Source: Cymbomonas tetramitiformis (lineage: Eukaryota > Chlorophyta > Pyramimonadophyceae > Pyramimonadales > Pyramimonadaceae). From it: 32,670 nt of DNA. The stretch is from assembly GCA_001247695.2 (NCBI GenBank), contig LGRX02034943.1, positions 1-32,670 on the forward strand, given 5' to 3'. Shown piece by piece: positions 10,391-18,442 of the stretch (position 1 is its first letter; each line of letters starts with the position of its first letter). Both the position numbers and the translations under genes were made by a program. The notes under the pieces are model-generated. The model made no database searches. It was not told where the DNA came from and saw only the letters and a list, made by a program, of their open reading frames with translations.

Positions 10391-10490
10391 TTCATGCTAC
10401 TTCAACCGATATTTTGAAGGCCGAGATGACCTCGGATCAGAATTTTGACAAGACACTGCATAAAGAGCCGCTCGAGAACTTGCGGACAAC
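10391..10490 (+). pseudogene. Fragment of a repeated coding sequence (TSTDIL motif), copy 1
   Basis: The translated stretch contains HATSTDILKAEMTSD and FDKTLHKEPLENL. It corresponds without gaps to a second copy at 17262-17361, which encodes HVTSTEILRVNMTLD and FDKTLQKEQLKNL. Many substitutions are conservative (D/E, K/R, A/V) and the frame is kept across about 33 codons. This is the pattern left by protein-level constraint. No start codon context, splice sites or neighbouring domain identify the parent gene. Downstream the frame runs into the tRNA-like sequence at 10540. Confidence 0.4.
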
Positions 10491-10539
10491 TCATGGGGAA
10501 ACAGGAATTGTACCGCTAGACCAGAAGCCCGAAAAAGGT

Positions 10540-10613
10540 GAGCCAGGCCGGGAATCGATCCACGGACCTCTCGCATGTCGGGCGAGCGCTCTGCCGTTTG
10601 AGCTACTCAGGCC
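10540..10613 (-). tRNA. tRNA-Ala-derived sequence (pseudogene or SINE head)
   Basis: Read on the minus strand it has a D arm GTAGCTC...GAGC, a perfect anticodon stem CTCGC/GCGAG, variable loop AGGTC, and a T arm holding GGATCGATTCCCGG. These match the usual layout of eukaryotic alanine tRNA. The anticodon loop is CCGACAT rather than TTAGCAT, so position 33 is C and the triplet reads GAC. The acceptor stem (GGCCTGA against CCTGGCT) and the T stem are only partly paired. A and B boxes for RNA polymerase III are recognisable. A functional tRNA is unlikely; a tRNA-derived SINE or pseudogene fits better. Confidence 0.6.
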
Positions 10614-10874
10614 ATTGATGGCGATTCTGGTGCGGTACAGAGTACGTACGGAATCCCCACAGTGCCACGTAGGCGGCGAAGAGTGAAACACGAAGGATAC
10701 AACTTTCCCCCAATCTGCCGTTGCGGTGCGCTCAAGGGGACATCGCGCGGCTTTGTGCGGCGCGACTCTTGGGGGCGCGCGGCCTGTGCGGCGCGATTGT
10801 ATCCTCCATGAACAACATGGGTCTCCGAATCTTCATGGGACCTTTAAGGAAGTAGGTAGCACAGCAAATAGCTT

Positions 10875-10892
10875 AGTCCTTGTGAAAGGACT
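10875..10892. repeat. Hairpin AGTCCTT-GTGA-AAGGACT
   Basis: A perfect 7-bp stem closes a GTGA loop, which belongs to the stable GNRA class in RNA. The identical 18-base sequence recurs at 11077-11094, and variants lie at 10131 and 10161. Both perfect copies are preceded by CTT. Confidence 0.7.
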
Positions 10893-11076
10893 TGGATTTT
10901 TTCATCGAAAATCGCAGAAATACACCCCAAAAGCGTCGCATTAAAAAGTAACACTATACTCACTTGAGGCGTGTACCAATATATTTTAATATTGCTTTGA
11001 CCCATAAATATGATGTGGAAACAAACTTTGGGACCCATTGGTCACAAACGATGCCCAATATTGATTGTTGACTCTT

Positions 11077-11094
11077 AGTCCTTGTGAAAGGACT
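11077..11094. repeat. Hairpin AGTCCTT-GTGA-AAGGACT, second perfect copy
   Basis: It is identical to 10875-10892. It sits at the truncated edge of the minus-orientation module M copy (11105-11275), where the other copies continue with their AT-rich segment. It may mark an insertion or excision junction. Confidence 0.7.
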
Positions 11095-11104
11095 ATTAAT
11101 TTGG

Positions 11105-11275
11105 ATAGTAGCCATCGAGGGGAACTGCAGCAAGATGGTGACTGTTGACGTGGCACCTCAGGGCGAGTGGTGACACGTGACAGAAGAGGATCCAATATCC
11201 CCCCCAGTGTGGGGGTTGAAATTGGTATCCCCATGACACCACCTCATCCCGAAGGTGTGAGGTGCCACAACAGCA
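11105..11275 (-). repeat. Dispersed module M, copy 3 (truncated)
   Basis: On the minus strand it reads CATGGGGATACCAATTTCAA, CCCCCACACTGGGGGGATAT, CACTCGCCCTGAGGTGCCAC and GTCAACAGTCACCATC, as in copy 4 near 15585-15686. The AT-rich segment and TATATA tract are missing. The sequence changes at GGCTACTATCC beside a hairpin. It follows on directly from the minus-strand RQRAR-type repeat. Confidence 0.75.
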
Positions 11276-11519
11276 TCCCGACCCATAAGCAAAGCAAATT
11301 CTAATTGAACACGTCTACATGATTCAAGGGGTATTTTGCAACCCAGCTAGTACGGCTCCGCATGCGCTAATCCAGGAATGCGTGCTCTAGGGGCTTATGC
11401 CCATGCGTGTGCCGCGGGGATCAACTACTCCCGCGGGGTAGGCTGCTAATTTTCACGAGCAGGTTGCAGGTGGCGGCGGTGTCCTCGATGACAAAAGAGG
11501 TCAAGCACCACTCAAAAGG

Positions 11520-11969
11520 CTAAACGGTCATCCAATAATGCCCTCGCGAGGCCAAAGCTGGAAGCGGCCTAGCACCACCGAAGAGGATGCGTCGGTGTGG
11601 GGAGGGCGAGAAGGCCGAAGGCGAAAAATGCGGGGAGTGCGCTCGATGACTGTCTGCACTCTGCAAAAGCGATGATGGAGGGGCCGAGGCACTTGTGAGC
11701 AACGTCGATAGCACCACCAGATGCCACCAGATGAAAGCCACGAGATGCTCCGGGCGAAAGCGGAAAATGCGGATAGGCGAGACCGTCGGAGTCAAGGCAC
11801 TTGTTCTCGCTGATGTCGAAATCGTCGGAGTCGTGCTTGGTGTCTGTGCGTAAGCACCACCAGACACCACCAGACCAAAGCCAAGGGTAGAATGTTGTCG
11901 ATGTAGTCGAAGAGATGCCAACGCTGAACGCACACCGGCCATACGCGCACGCTGGCGCGCAGTGGACAT
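11520..11969 (-). CDS. RQRAR-type small protein, inverted copy 2
   Basis: The minus-strand open frame from an ATG at 11969 encodes about 149 residues and starts STARQRARMAGVRSALASL, followed by LVVSGGAYAQ. It matches the plus-strand frame at 5988-6413 in the N-terminal basic helix and the GGA motif. The upstream region is also shared: AAAATTGGCTTATCGCACG is followed by TTTTTGAC, GTTTTCCTCGTC and TACCCCAA. The same frame extends upstream to 12020 without a better start. The C-terminal parts of the two copies differ. The function is unknown; conservation of both frame and flanks marks a repeated element. Confidence 0.4.
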   Translation of the reverse strand: MSTARQRARMAGVRSALASLRLHRQHSTLGFGLVVSGGAYAQTPSTTPTISTSARTSALTPTVSPIRIFRFRPEHLVAFIWWHLVVLSTLLTSASAPPSSLLQSADSHRAHSPHFSPSAFSPSPHRRILFGGARPLPALASRGHYWMTV

Positions 11970-12169
11970 GGCCGCTGACCGCGGAGTGCAGAAATCTGCA
12001 AACCCAAGGATAGGGTCCACAAACGAAAAGAGAACTTTCCGTGAAATTAAGCAAATCGGGCGATGAAAAAGTCTACTTGGGGTATAATCTGACGAGGAAA
12101 ACGCCGGTCAGGTCAAAAATGCCGTGCGATAAGCCAATTTTCCGGCAGCAGAGGTGTTGCTGGCCAGAG

Positions 12170-12360
12170 TGTCGGTAAATGCCGGTAAGTGTCGGTACTA
12201 AGGAAGTGCAATGTCGGTAAATGTCGGTACTAAGGAAATGTCGGAAGTGTCGGGAGTGACCGGTGCGAAAGCAAGGCGGTCGTTGTCGTCAGTGTCGGCT
12301 CTGATTGTCGGAAAGTGTCGGTACTAAAAAGATGTCGGTACTAAAGAGATGTCGGATATA
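12170..12360. repeat. Degenerate TGTCGGTACTAA repeat array
   Basis: The motif GTCGGTACTAAR occurs at least four times, and shorter GTCGGTAA, GTCGGAA and GTGTCGG variants lie between. Spacing is irregular, so it is not a simple tandem array. It lies just upstream (in minus-strand sense) of the RQRAR-type copy 2. Confidence 0.65.
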
Positions 12361-12440
12361 ATCGCCGGGCGCGAAGCGATCTTGTCAACGAATCAGCGAG
12401 GTAAAAAATAAGCGTGTAAGGGCCCCATAACCTACAGTAA

Positions 12441-12520
12441 TGGAGAACCTGAAATATGTATGTAATATATATACTTATATATTACATACATATTTTATGT
12501 ATGTAATATATTTTATGTAT
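12441..12520 (-). repeat. Dispersed module M, copy 4, outer fragment split by the mariner element
   Basis: TGGAGAACCTGAAATATGTA followed by TGTAATATATATA matches 4992-5023. The rest of this module copy resumes on the far side of the transposon at 15476. Between 12474 and 12520 an AT-rich inverted duplication (ATATATTACATACATA with TATGTATGTAATATA) has expanded next to the insertion point. Confidence 0.75.
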
Positions 12521-12560
12521 CTTCTAAGAATCATTCGAATTTCACTTTTCAGATTTTGCT
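12521..12560. repeat. Mariner left terminal inverted repeat
   Basis: It begins CTTCTAAGAATCATTCG and ends TTTTGCT. It pairs with the reverse complement of 15436-15475. Confidence 0.85.
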
Positions 12561-12704
12561 TTAGTGAATATTTTATCTCTACTTATGGACTGTCATTATG
12601 TCACATGGTTGGATTTAAATCGAAGGCAAGGTACCCGCGTGGACGGCGACATGGTGCCATACCTCTGAAATCGACCTTCCCGCCGATTGGCCACATCTCA
12701 GGAC

Positions 12705-12714
12705 ATATATAATA
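12705..12714 (+). promoter_or_regulatory. Possible TATA box of the transposase gene
   Basis: ATATATAATA lies inside the transposon, about 270 bases upstream of the first in-frame ATG at 12981. Position and sequence fit a core promoter. A short unassigned open stretch lies between (12725-12913). Confidence 0.35.
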
Positions 12715-12980
12715 GTCGGGCCGTATGGACTGTTTCCCTCTTGAAAAATCGTTGCGAAAGAATTTTCATGACGCTTGTCGTTTCGGGGCGAAGATCGGGA
12801 CCATCAGGTCGATGTGGAATGATGGTATCGGCATCATTTCTGCGTTCGATCGATTGCCCTTTGAAACTGGTTTAGGGGTCTTACAAAAAGAACCGTCCAA
12901 GGCATGGTACTGAGAAGAGCGCTAGCGCACTGTACATAAGGAAACTGTCGGCGCTATGTCAAAGTTTTGGAATTCAAACA

Positions 12981-14888
12981 ATGCCCACGCGGCGGGATGA
13001 CAAGGGGACTACGACTCCCCACAGCTCTGGTAGACGCATTGCACTTGGTGCTAGCTTGGAGACCAGGGTCAAGGATGGTCTTAAGAAGCAGCAAGCGAGC
13101 TGTAAACCGCGAGGGAGACCGCGAAAACATTCGGTTGGTTACAAGACGATGTCGTATTACTACAAGCAGCGGCCGATTGCTATCCGAAAACGTGGGTTCT
13201 CGCATATGTCGAAGGAGGAGCGCTTCCATGTGGCCATCAGCTATCGTGATAATGCCAAGTTGAAGCGTGGCAGTAAGGGAAACCCTGGGAAAGCTTACTC
13301 AGAAGGAGCTGGCCAACAAACTTGGGCTCAGTCTTGGATACGCAAAATTTGTTCACGATCAGGTACGCGTGTCTTCCTTAGCTTAATTTATACAATCGAG
13401 GTAACCCTGCGACGTCGCTAGCGCTGACACCGCCGGTAGATGGACAAACGTGTTTTGATATCTCGTAATTTGGCCTTTCTCGTGTTTTTCTGCCAGGTAT
13501 TTGAGCGCAAAAGTGGCGAGCGGAAGCCAACGACACAATCAGCGCGCGTGCTCCACTCCAGAGAGAAGAGCCACATCCATGCCGAAGTCCGGCGCAATCC
13601 CTTTCAAACCAGCAGCGAGATTGCTAGAGAGGTATCTAAGGTGTCAAAGATAAGTAGAAGCACCGTGCAACGCTATTTAAATAAGGAAGGAATTAGAGGG
13701 TATAAGCTTAGGTATAAGCCCCTGCTGACACAGACGCACAGGGACGCGAGGGTGGAGGCAAGTCGCTGGCGTTTGGACCCTGCCAATAATTACTTTAGTG
13801 AGAGCAGTTCAGTGATTCACGTCGACGAGAAATACTTCTGTTGTCAAAGTACGAACGTTATGGAGAAGAGGAAGAAGGGGGCGAAGTGCAAGATACAACG
13901 CTTTCAAAGTCTTCGCTTCAAGCCAAAGGTGATGTTCCTGGCGGCGATTTGTGTCCCCAACCTGTCTGAGGGATTCGACGGTAAGATAGGCATCTACCGC
14001 AGCTCGGTTTCATACAAGGCACGCAAGGGCAGCAAGAACCACGTCAAGGGTGAACTGTACGAGAAGGATGTGACGATGGATGGGAAGTTGTATCTTCAGC
14101 TGCTGGAGCGTGTGTACAAGGACGCGAAGAAGAAGATGCCGTGGGCTAAGCAAATCTTCAAACAAGGTGATAACGCTGGACCGCATGCGAGTGCAGGAAC
14201 TGCCGCTGCTGAAGAGAAGCTAAACAAGACATACAAGATCAAGCCTATCGCGCAACCACCACAGAGTCCCGATTTCAACTACCTTGACCTGTCCATATTT
14301 GCTTCCATGCAGGCGGCAGTAGATAAAATGCAACACTTGAAACCGAAAACCGCAAAGAACATCGTAGCCGCCGTCACCGAGGTCTGGGAGTCTTACCCAC
14401 CTTCCAAAATTCTGTTGGGCGTGGAGACATTGAAAATTGTGCTGCAGTGCATCATGCTGTATAAAGGTGGGAATGGGTTTCGCATCCCACACACGGGGGT
14501 TCGAACAGAGCTAAAGGAGCACTGCGAGGAGTTAGATGCATTTTTCGCTGGAGCTCCTGAGCATCCCAGTGAGGAGGACGCTGCGTCGGAACAGTTTGAG
14601 TGCAGTGATAGTGAGGAGGAGCCGGATCTTGGCTCCTTGACACCACTGGGTCACGACGATCCGAAGCCGTGCGGTTGGCAGGACAAGGGCGCATCGACAT
14701 CACGCCCTCTCCCCTTACCTCTGCCACCACGTGGGAGCATCAAGCATCGTGAAAGACAGATTGTGCTAGATAGAGATTCCCCAGTGTCCTCTCCAAGGCG
14801 AGGCCAAAAGAAAAAGTTGCAGAAGACGATGCCAACAAAGAAGATCCCCAGCAATGCAGTTCGCGAGAGTGCAAAGCGTATATGCTAG
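12981..14888 (+). pseudogene. Mariner-family DDE transposase, one intron and one frameshift
   Basis: The N-terminal part from ATG 12981 carries an AT-hook-like PRGRPRKH and RGFSHMSKEERFHVAI. At 13290-13292 one extra A shifts the frame; the downstream frame then reads GKLTQKELANKLGLSLGYAK, a helix-turn-helix-type segment. A phase-0 GT-AG intron (13363-13496) follows HDQ, and the frame continues VFERKSGERKPTT. A second helix-turn-helix region (TSSEIAREV...STVQRYL) precedes the catalytic core. The aspartates lie at IHVDEKYF (codon 13824), QGDNAGPH (14169) and QSPDFNYLDL (14271), with 33 residues between the last two. SPDxNxLDL is the form seen in plant and oomycete mariners. An acidic stretch and a Lys/Arg-rich tail follow. 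The single extra base would inactivate the protein unless it is a sequencing error. Confidence 0.8.
13363..13496 (+). other. Transposase intron
   Basis: The donor is CAG|GTACGC. The acceptor TTTTTCTGCCAG|GTA follows a pyrimidine-rich tract. Exon frames on both sides are complete codons (phase 0), and removing it joins HDQ to VFERK. It is 134 bases long. Introns are uncommon in mariner transposases. Confidence 0.75.
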
Positions 14889-15435
14889 AAGTAGTGATCA
14901 GATTTGTTTGCCCACGCATCAGAATTAGCACCAACAGCATAATAAGATTTCATTAAACACAACATATTTGTGATATGATACCGTATATTCACTGCCCACC
15001 TCATCATATTGCTTGTTTACACCGTATGCATCTACAACCTTGAAAACCAAAAGGTACGAAAAACACCTCGATATACCCTTCTGGGCGTCCCACCGCGCCG
15101 AGGCCTCAATTGTGAATGCCACCAGGCCTTGTGCGGTTTCCCCAACTCCAAAGACATATAAAAGCGTGATTTGAATGTAGGGAACCTAGCCGAGCTCCCT
15201 TGAGAAAGATGCAGATTTTTATGTTTACGACCTGTGCGGTCACATATTATTTTGGACATATCTCCCTTACATCACGCGCCCGACATGTACCACCAAGGTC
15301 AATTCATTGATATTGGAGATACTGACCTCCTAAAGTGTCCTTCAACTTGTAAACCATGCGTTGACTGAGCCAAAATGGCCCCCGGACGGCCCATGAATCG
15401 CAATTTCAGTGAGAGGTATATTTAGGCCATATTTG

Positions 15436-15475
15436 AGCAAAATCTGAAAAGTGAAATTCGAATGATTCGAGGAAG
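15436..15475. repeat. Mariner right terminal inverted repeat
   Basis: It starts AGCAAAATCTGAAAAGTGAA and ends CGAGGAAG. It is followed at once by the TATATATATATC of the interrupted module copy. Confidence 0.85.
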
Positions 15476-15690
15476 TATATATATATCAAGGTTGGACTCC
15501 AAAAACCAGTCGGACACTGGCAGATACACACGAAGACTAAGATGAGATAATAAAATAACTTAGGTGTTTTGTTATCGAGGAGAACTGCAAGATGGTGACT
15601 GCTGACGTGGCACCTCAGGGCGAGGGGTGACAGAAGAGGATCCAATATCCCCCCCAGTGTGGGGGTTGAAATTGGTATCCCCATGAAAAC
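15476..15690 (-). repeat. Dispersed module M, copy 4, main part
   Basis: Minus-strand order: CATGGGGATACC, CCCCCACACTGGGGGGATAT, CACCCCTCGCCCTGAGGTGC, CACGTCAGCAGTCACCATC, AACACCTAAGTTATTTTATT, ATCTCATCTTAGTCTTCGTG, GGAGTCCAACC and the TATATA tract in which the mariner sits. This is the most complete copy and defines the module. Confidence 0.8.
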
Positions 15691-15809
15691 AGTCAGAATG
15701 CTTTCACTTGAGATAACACAAGAAGTAAATTTATATAACCAAAGCTCGGCTTAAGCCGAAAACCCTAAACCTGTGACACCCGTATTGTACGAAGTACTAG
15801 ACATAGGAC

Positions 15810-15830
15810 TGTGACACACGGTGTGTCACA
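15810..15830. repeat. Perfect 10-bp palindrome with one central base
   Basis: TGTGACACAC-G-GTGTGTCACA. A half copy, TGTGACACCC, lies 40 bases upstream. It could be a protein-binding site or an element end; there is no direct evidence for either. Confidence 0.7.
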
Positions 15831-16012
15831 TCCAGCACACCACCCTGTACTATTACGGAGGAAGAGTTAGGGTGGAGCAGACAGAATTGTTAGGGGAAAA
15901 GCACCATCTCAAACGGTGAAAACAAATTTCTAGCGGGGGCTTGTGCTCTTGGCCAGGGCGGTCCCATCTCTAGCTAGCACCACACACTGATGAAGGCTGC
16001 TTTATTTGCCTT

Positions 16013-16413
16013 TTACACAGACCTAGCGGTGCTACTAGTAGTTCTAAAACAACTATAGCCACCTCGGAAGTGGTCTACAGGGTAGAGTTCACAAAAGCTG
16101 TTGGCATTGTAGTTCTCAATCTCAAAGTCCAGATTGTAGATCTCAAAATTGTCAGAGTTCAGATTGAAGTTGTTGTCGAAGTCAACGGGTCCAGAGTCCA
16201 AAAAGGCGGTGTCAGTGAAGAAGTCTGACACTGTGCAGTTCTATACACCACCGACCGTGGAGCAATCTCCACGTCACAAAGTGCAGAGGCGGTGACGGTG
16301 TGGATCAAGGACACGCTCAAATACATGAAGAGAGCCGGCAGTGCCGCCGCTGTGAGAAAAGTCCCAACGTACCTGTCCTCCCACTCAACGTTATCAATAG
16401 TTTTGGGAAACAT
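16013..16413 (-). CDS. Possible small membrane protein with an acidic tail (frame shifts once)
   Basis: The minus strand has an ATG at 16413 followed by MFPKTIDNVEWEDRYVGTF and a hydrophobic segment (ALPALFMYLSVSLIHTVTA) that is a likely membrane span. Near 16225 the frame must change to continue into VSDFFTDTAFLDSGPVDFD and an Asn/Asp-rich tail ending near 16013. About 20 bases upstream of the ATG another short minus-strand frame ends (MGPERQCAMFANVKIGSVYY and so on, near 16530-16441). The change could be a sequence error, a decayed gene or a missed intron. The product is not recognised. Tight spacing of the two frames suggests one transcript or an earlier fused gene. Confidence 0.3.
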
Positions 16414-16726
16414 CGCGCGGACGAAACATCGGGGGTTTTATTTCCCTTTGTCCCCGTGTCTAATGCGATAGTAGACACTTCCGATCTTCACATTTGCGAA
16501 CATGGCGCACTGGCGTTCGGGGCCCATAATGAGCGACTTCTCTCGCAAGACGTGTATTGACGACCAAGCCATCCCGCAGGGTCCATCCACGCACGGACTG
16601 AACACGATTTGTGGAATTAAAAAAAAAAAAAACAGCAGGGTCTCCCTGGGGGGTTGGCTAAGAGAAGGATTTATATTCTTAGAATATTACGAATTTGTGC
16701 GCACACCATATAAGAAAACAATAGAC

Positions 16727-16794
16727 GGCGTGGTCTACCGGTTAACATGAAAGATTCTTGCTGGGAGACCTGGGTTCAATTCCCATTCGCGCCA
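16727..16794 (+). tRNA. tRNA-like sequence, probably pseudogene or SINE head
   Basis: GGCGTGG and TCGCGCC form a 7-bp acceptor stem with two G-T pairs. GGTTCAATTCC is a clear T loop and polymerase III B box. GTGGTCTACCGGTTAA resembles an A box. The anticodon stem GATTC/GAGAC has one mismatch and encloses TTGCTGG. At about 68 bases it is short, which makes a functional tRNA unlikely. GCCAGTCGCGCCAGTCG directly follows as a short duplication. Confidence 0.45.
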
Positions 16795-16964
16795 GTCGCG
16801 CCAGTCGCCACTCGGAGCCGGTTGGGTGTCGCTCCGTATCACTTCGGGGGATGTTTGAGGGGATGGTTCAGGGCGAGGTCGCTTCCCGCCATGAATAATG
16901 CGATCTCCTCGCACCATACTGCACTGAAGTCCCTTTTACGACGCCCATCTCATGAAGGCACCGA

Positions 16965-17170
16965 TTGTTGTCCCCCTATAAGGGCGGCAGCGGTACCGTC
17001 TCGCTAGTCACCCCTCGACCGGAGGTGCCACGTCATCCTTGCATTGTTCGCTCACCGATAATATAACAGCCTAAGTATTTTATTATCCCATCTTAGAGTC
17101 TGCACACGCGTTTCGACTGTTGCGGGACAGCTTCGTTTTCTTTCGGACCGTGATATATTATCTATATTTC
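16965..17170 (+). repeat. Dispersed module M, diverged copy 5
   Basis: It carries GTCACCCCTCGACCGGAGGT and GCCACGTCATCC, then ATAATATAACAGCCTAAGTA, TTTTATTATCCCATCTTAG, CACACGCG, a degenerate TATA tract and TTTCACACTC. The order and spacing match copies 1, 2 and 4, but only about two thirds of positions agree. This copy is therefore older, or belongs to a related family. Confidence 0.6.
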
Positions 17171-17261
17171 ACACTCTCCATCAACCCTTCGAAAATGTGC
17201 TGCAAACATGCTGCAGGCATGTTGAAGTATGTTGAAGACATGCTGCAGGCATGTTGCAGAT

Positions 17262-17361
17262 ACCCATGTTACTTCAACCGAGATTTTGAGGGTCAATATG
17301 ACCTTGGATCAAACTTTTGATAAGACACTACAGAAAGAGCAGCTCAAGAATTTGACAACAT
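17262..17361 (+). pseudogene. Fragment of a repeated coding sequence (TSTEIL motif), copy 2
   Basis: The frame starting at CATGTTACTTC encodes HVTSTEILRVNMTLD and FDKTLQKEQLKNLTT, then stops at TAG. It matches 10391-10490 codon by codon. It is preceded by a run of CATGCTGCAGGCATGTTG motifs (17205-17265). Confidence 0.4.
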
Positions 17362-17616
17362 AGGTCCCCAAATTTGCAAAAGGGCCTTCGATGAAGCCCT
17401 TATGACGAAGATCGTGGTTTCTACCCCCCTTTTCTTAGTTAGGTCACAATTTCCAACACGTCTGCAGCATATAGAAAGGCCGGGCTCAAGACAGGGCGCA
17501 TGGCAGGGCTCAAGGACCTTCCGCATGCATGTGGCATGCATATGGAGACCAAAAATTCAGAAATTTTTTACAAAAAAACGAGAGTACAATGGAGAGGGCT
17601 CATGAGCCCTCTCTGG

Positions 17617-17801
17617 GTGTCAAGTTAATATGTGTTCAATACGTATGGAACTGCAAACGTATTGAAAACCATATTAAAAGAAAATTGTGCCACGTCATTT
17701 TCCCGACGAACCGTCGCAACGGTTCGTCGCAAAAACGACCTGGCACTTTATTCAATATGTTTTTCAATACGTTTGCAGTCTCATACGTATTGAAGTGACA
17801 C
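17617..17801. mobile_element. Foldback / MITE-like element
   Basis: The two halves are imperfect inverted copies. Both ends start GTGTCA and contain TTCAATACGTATG, ACTGCAAACGTATTGAAAA and GTGCCA. The centre is a perfect CGACGAACCG / CGGTTCGTCG hairpin around TCGCAA. Arms are about 97 and 82 bases. No coding frame is present. It would fold into one long hairpin. No clear target duplication was found next to it. Confidence 0.75.
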
Positions 17802-18442
17802 TTCCCGATTGTAGACATATGGAACAAACGGAATAATTTTGGGGGAAAAGGAAATGTTAACTTAAATTTCGAAGCAAGCGAAAATAAATATGCACCCCTC
17901 GTGCGCAAATCGAACGCCCAAAACCGTACCTGAGACGGCGACTTAATTCGGGTACCCGAGGCTTGCGGCAGACGAGTCCCCACCTGACGATCAAAATCAT
18001 TAAAAAATCGGGGCCATTTGAAATCTGCGAAATGAGAAATGTGAATGACATGACATGATTTTGCGTCACCGCTGATGCGCATGATACGATGATCGAAATC
18101 GGAGCCATTAGAAATCGTGTCGCGAATAAATGCGATCGTGTGTGCGCGTCATCCTTACGTCATCGTCGATCGTGCTCGCGTGACCTTTCCGTTCAGAATC
18201 CACATGTCGATGTGACTTCTGAAGGGGAAGGTTAAGGTAGGCATTTTTGTGAAGTAACTCAAACTCACCGGCCGGGTGGTCAGCACTCTGCAGTTCGCAG
18301 CAGCGTGTCGCTGCCTCGGCAGTGAGTTGCGTGCTGTGATGTTTTTAATTCTCACAGGCTGCAATATGGCACAGGTTTGTAGTGCATGTTTTCGTAACGC
18401 GCATGTGTTGTTTTTTGTGTGATTCGCGCGCGCATCTGGGCA

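Larger units (their letters stand above)
12521..15475 (+). mobile_element. Tc1/mariner-like transposon
   Basis: The termini are about 40-bp inverted repeats (12521-12560 and 15436-15475) sharing GAATCATTCGAATTTCACTT and TTCAGATTTTGCT, with three clustered mismatches near the outer tip. The flanks are TA-rich (TAT and TATATA), as expected for TA target duplication; the exact end is uncertain by one or two bases. Inside is a transposase gene on the plus strand. The flanking sequence on the two sides joins into one copy of module M, so the insertion site is known. The element is about 2.95 kb, longer than typical mariners (about 1.3 kb). Confidence 0.85.

Noticed and set aside
12725..12913. Separate 62-residue gene in the mariner leader
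   Set aside because: No splice or frame link to the transposase and no motif; probably part of the leader.
13420..13500. Independent transposase start at ATG 13440
   Set aside because: This ATG lies inside the proposed intron; the conserved frame begins only after the acceptor at 13496.
15765..15775. Telomere-type repeat (ACCCTAAA)
   Set aside because: Only one copy is present.
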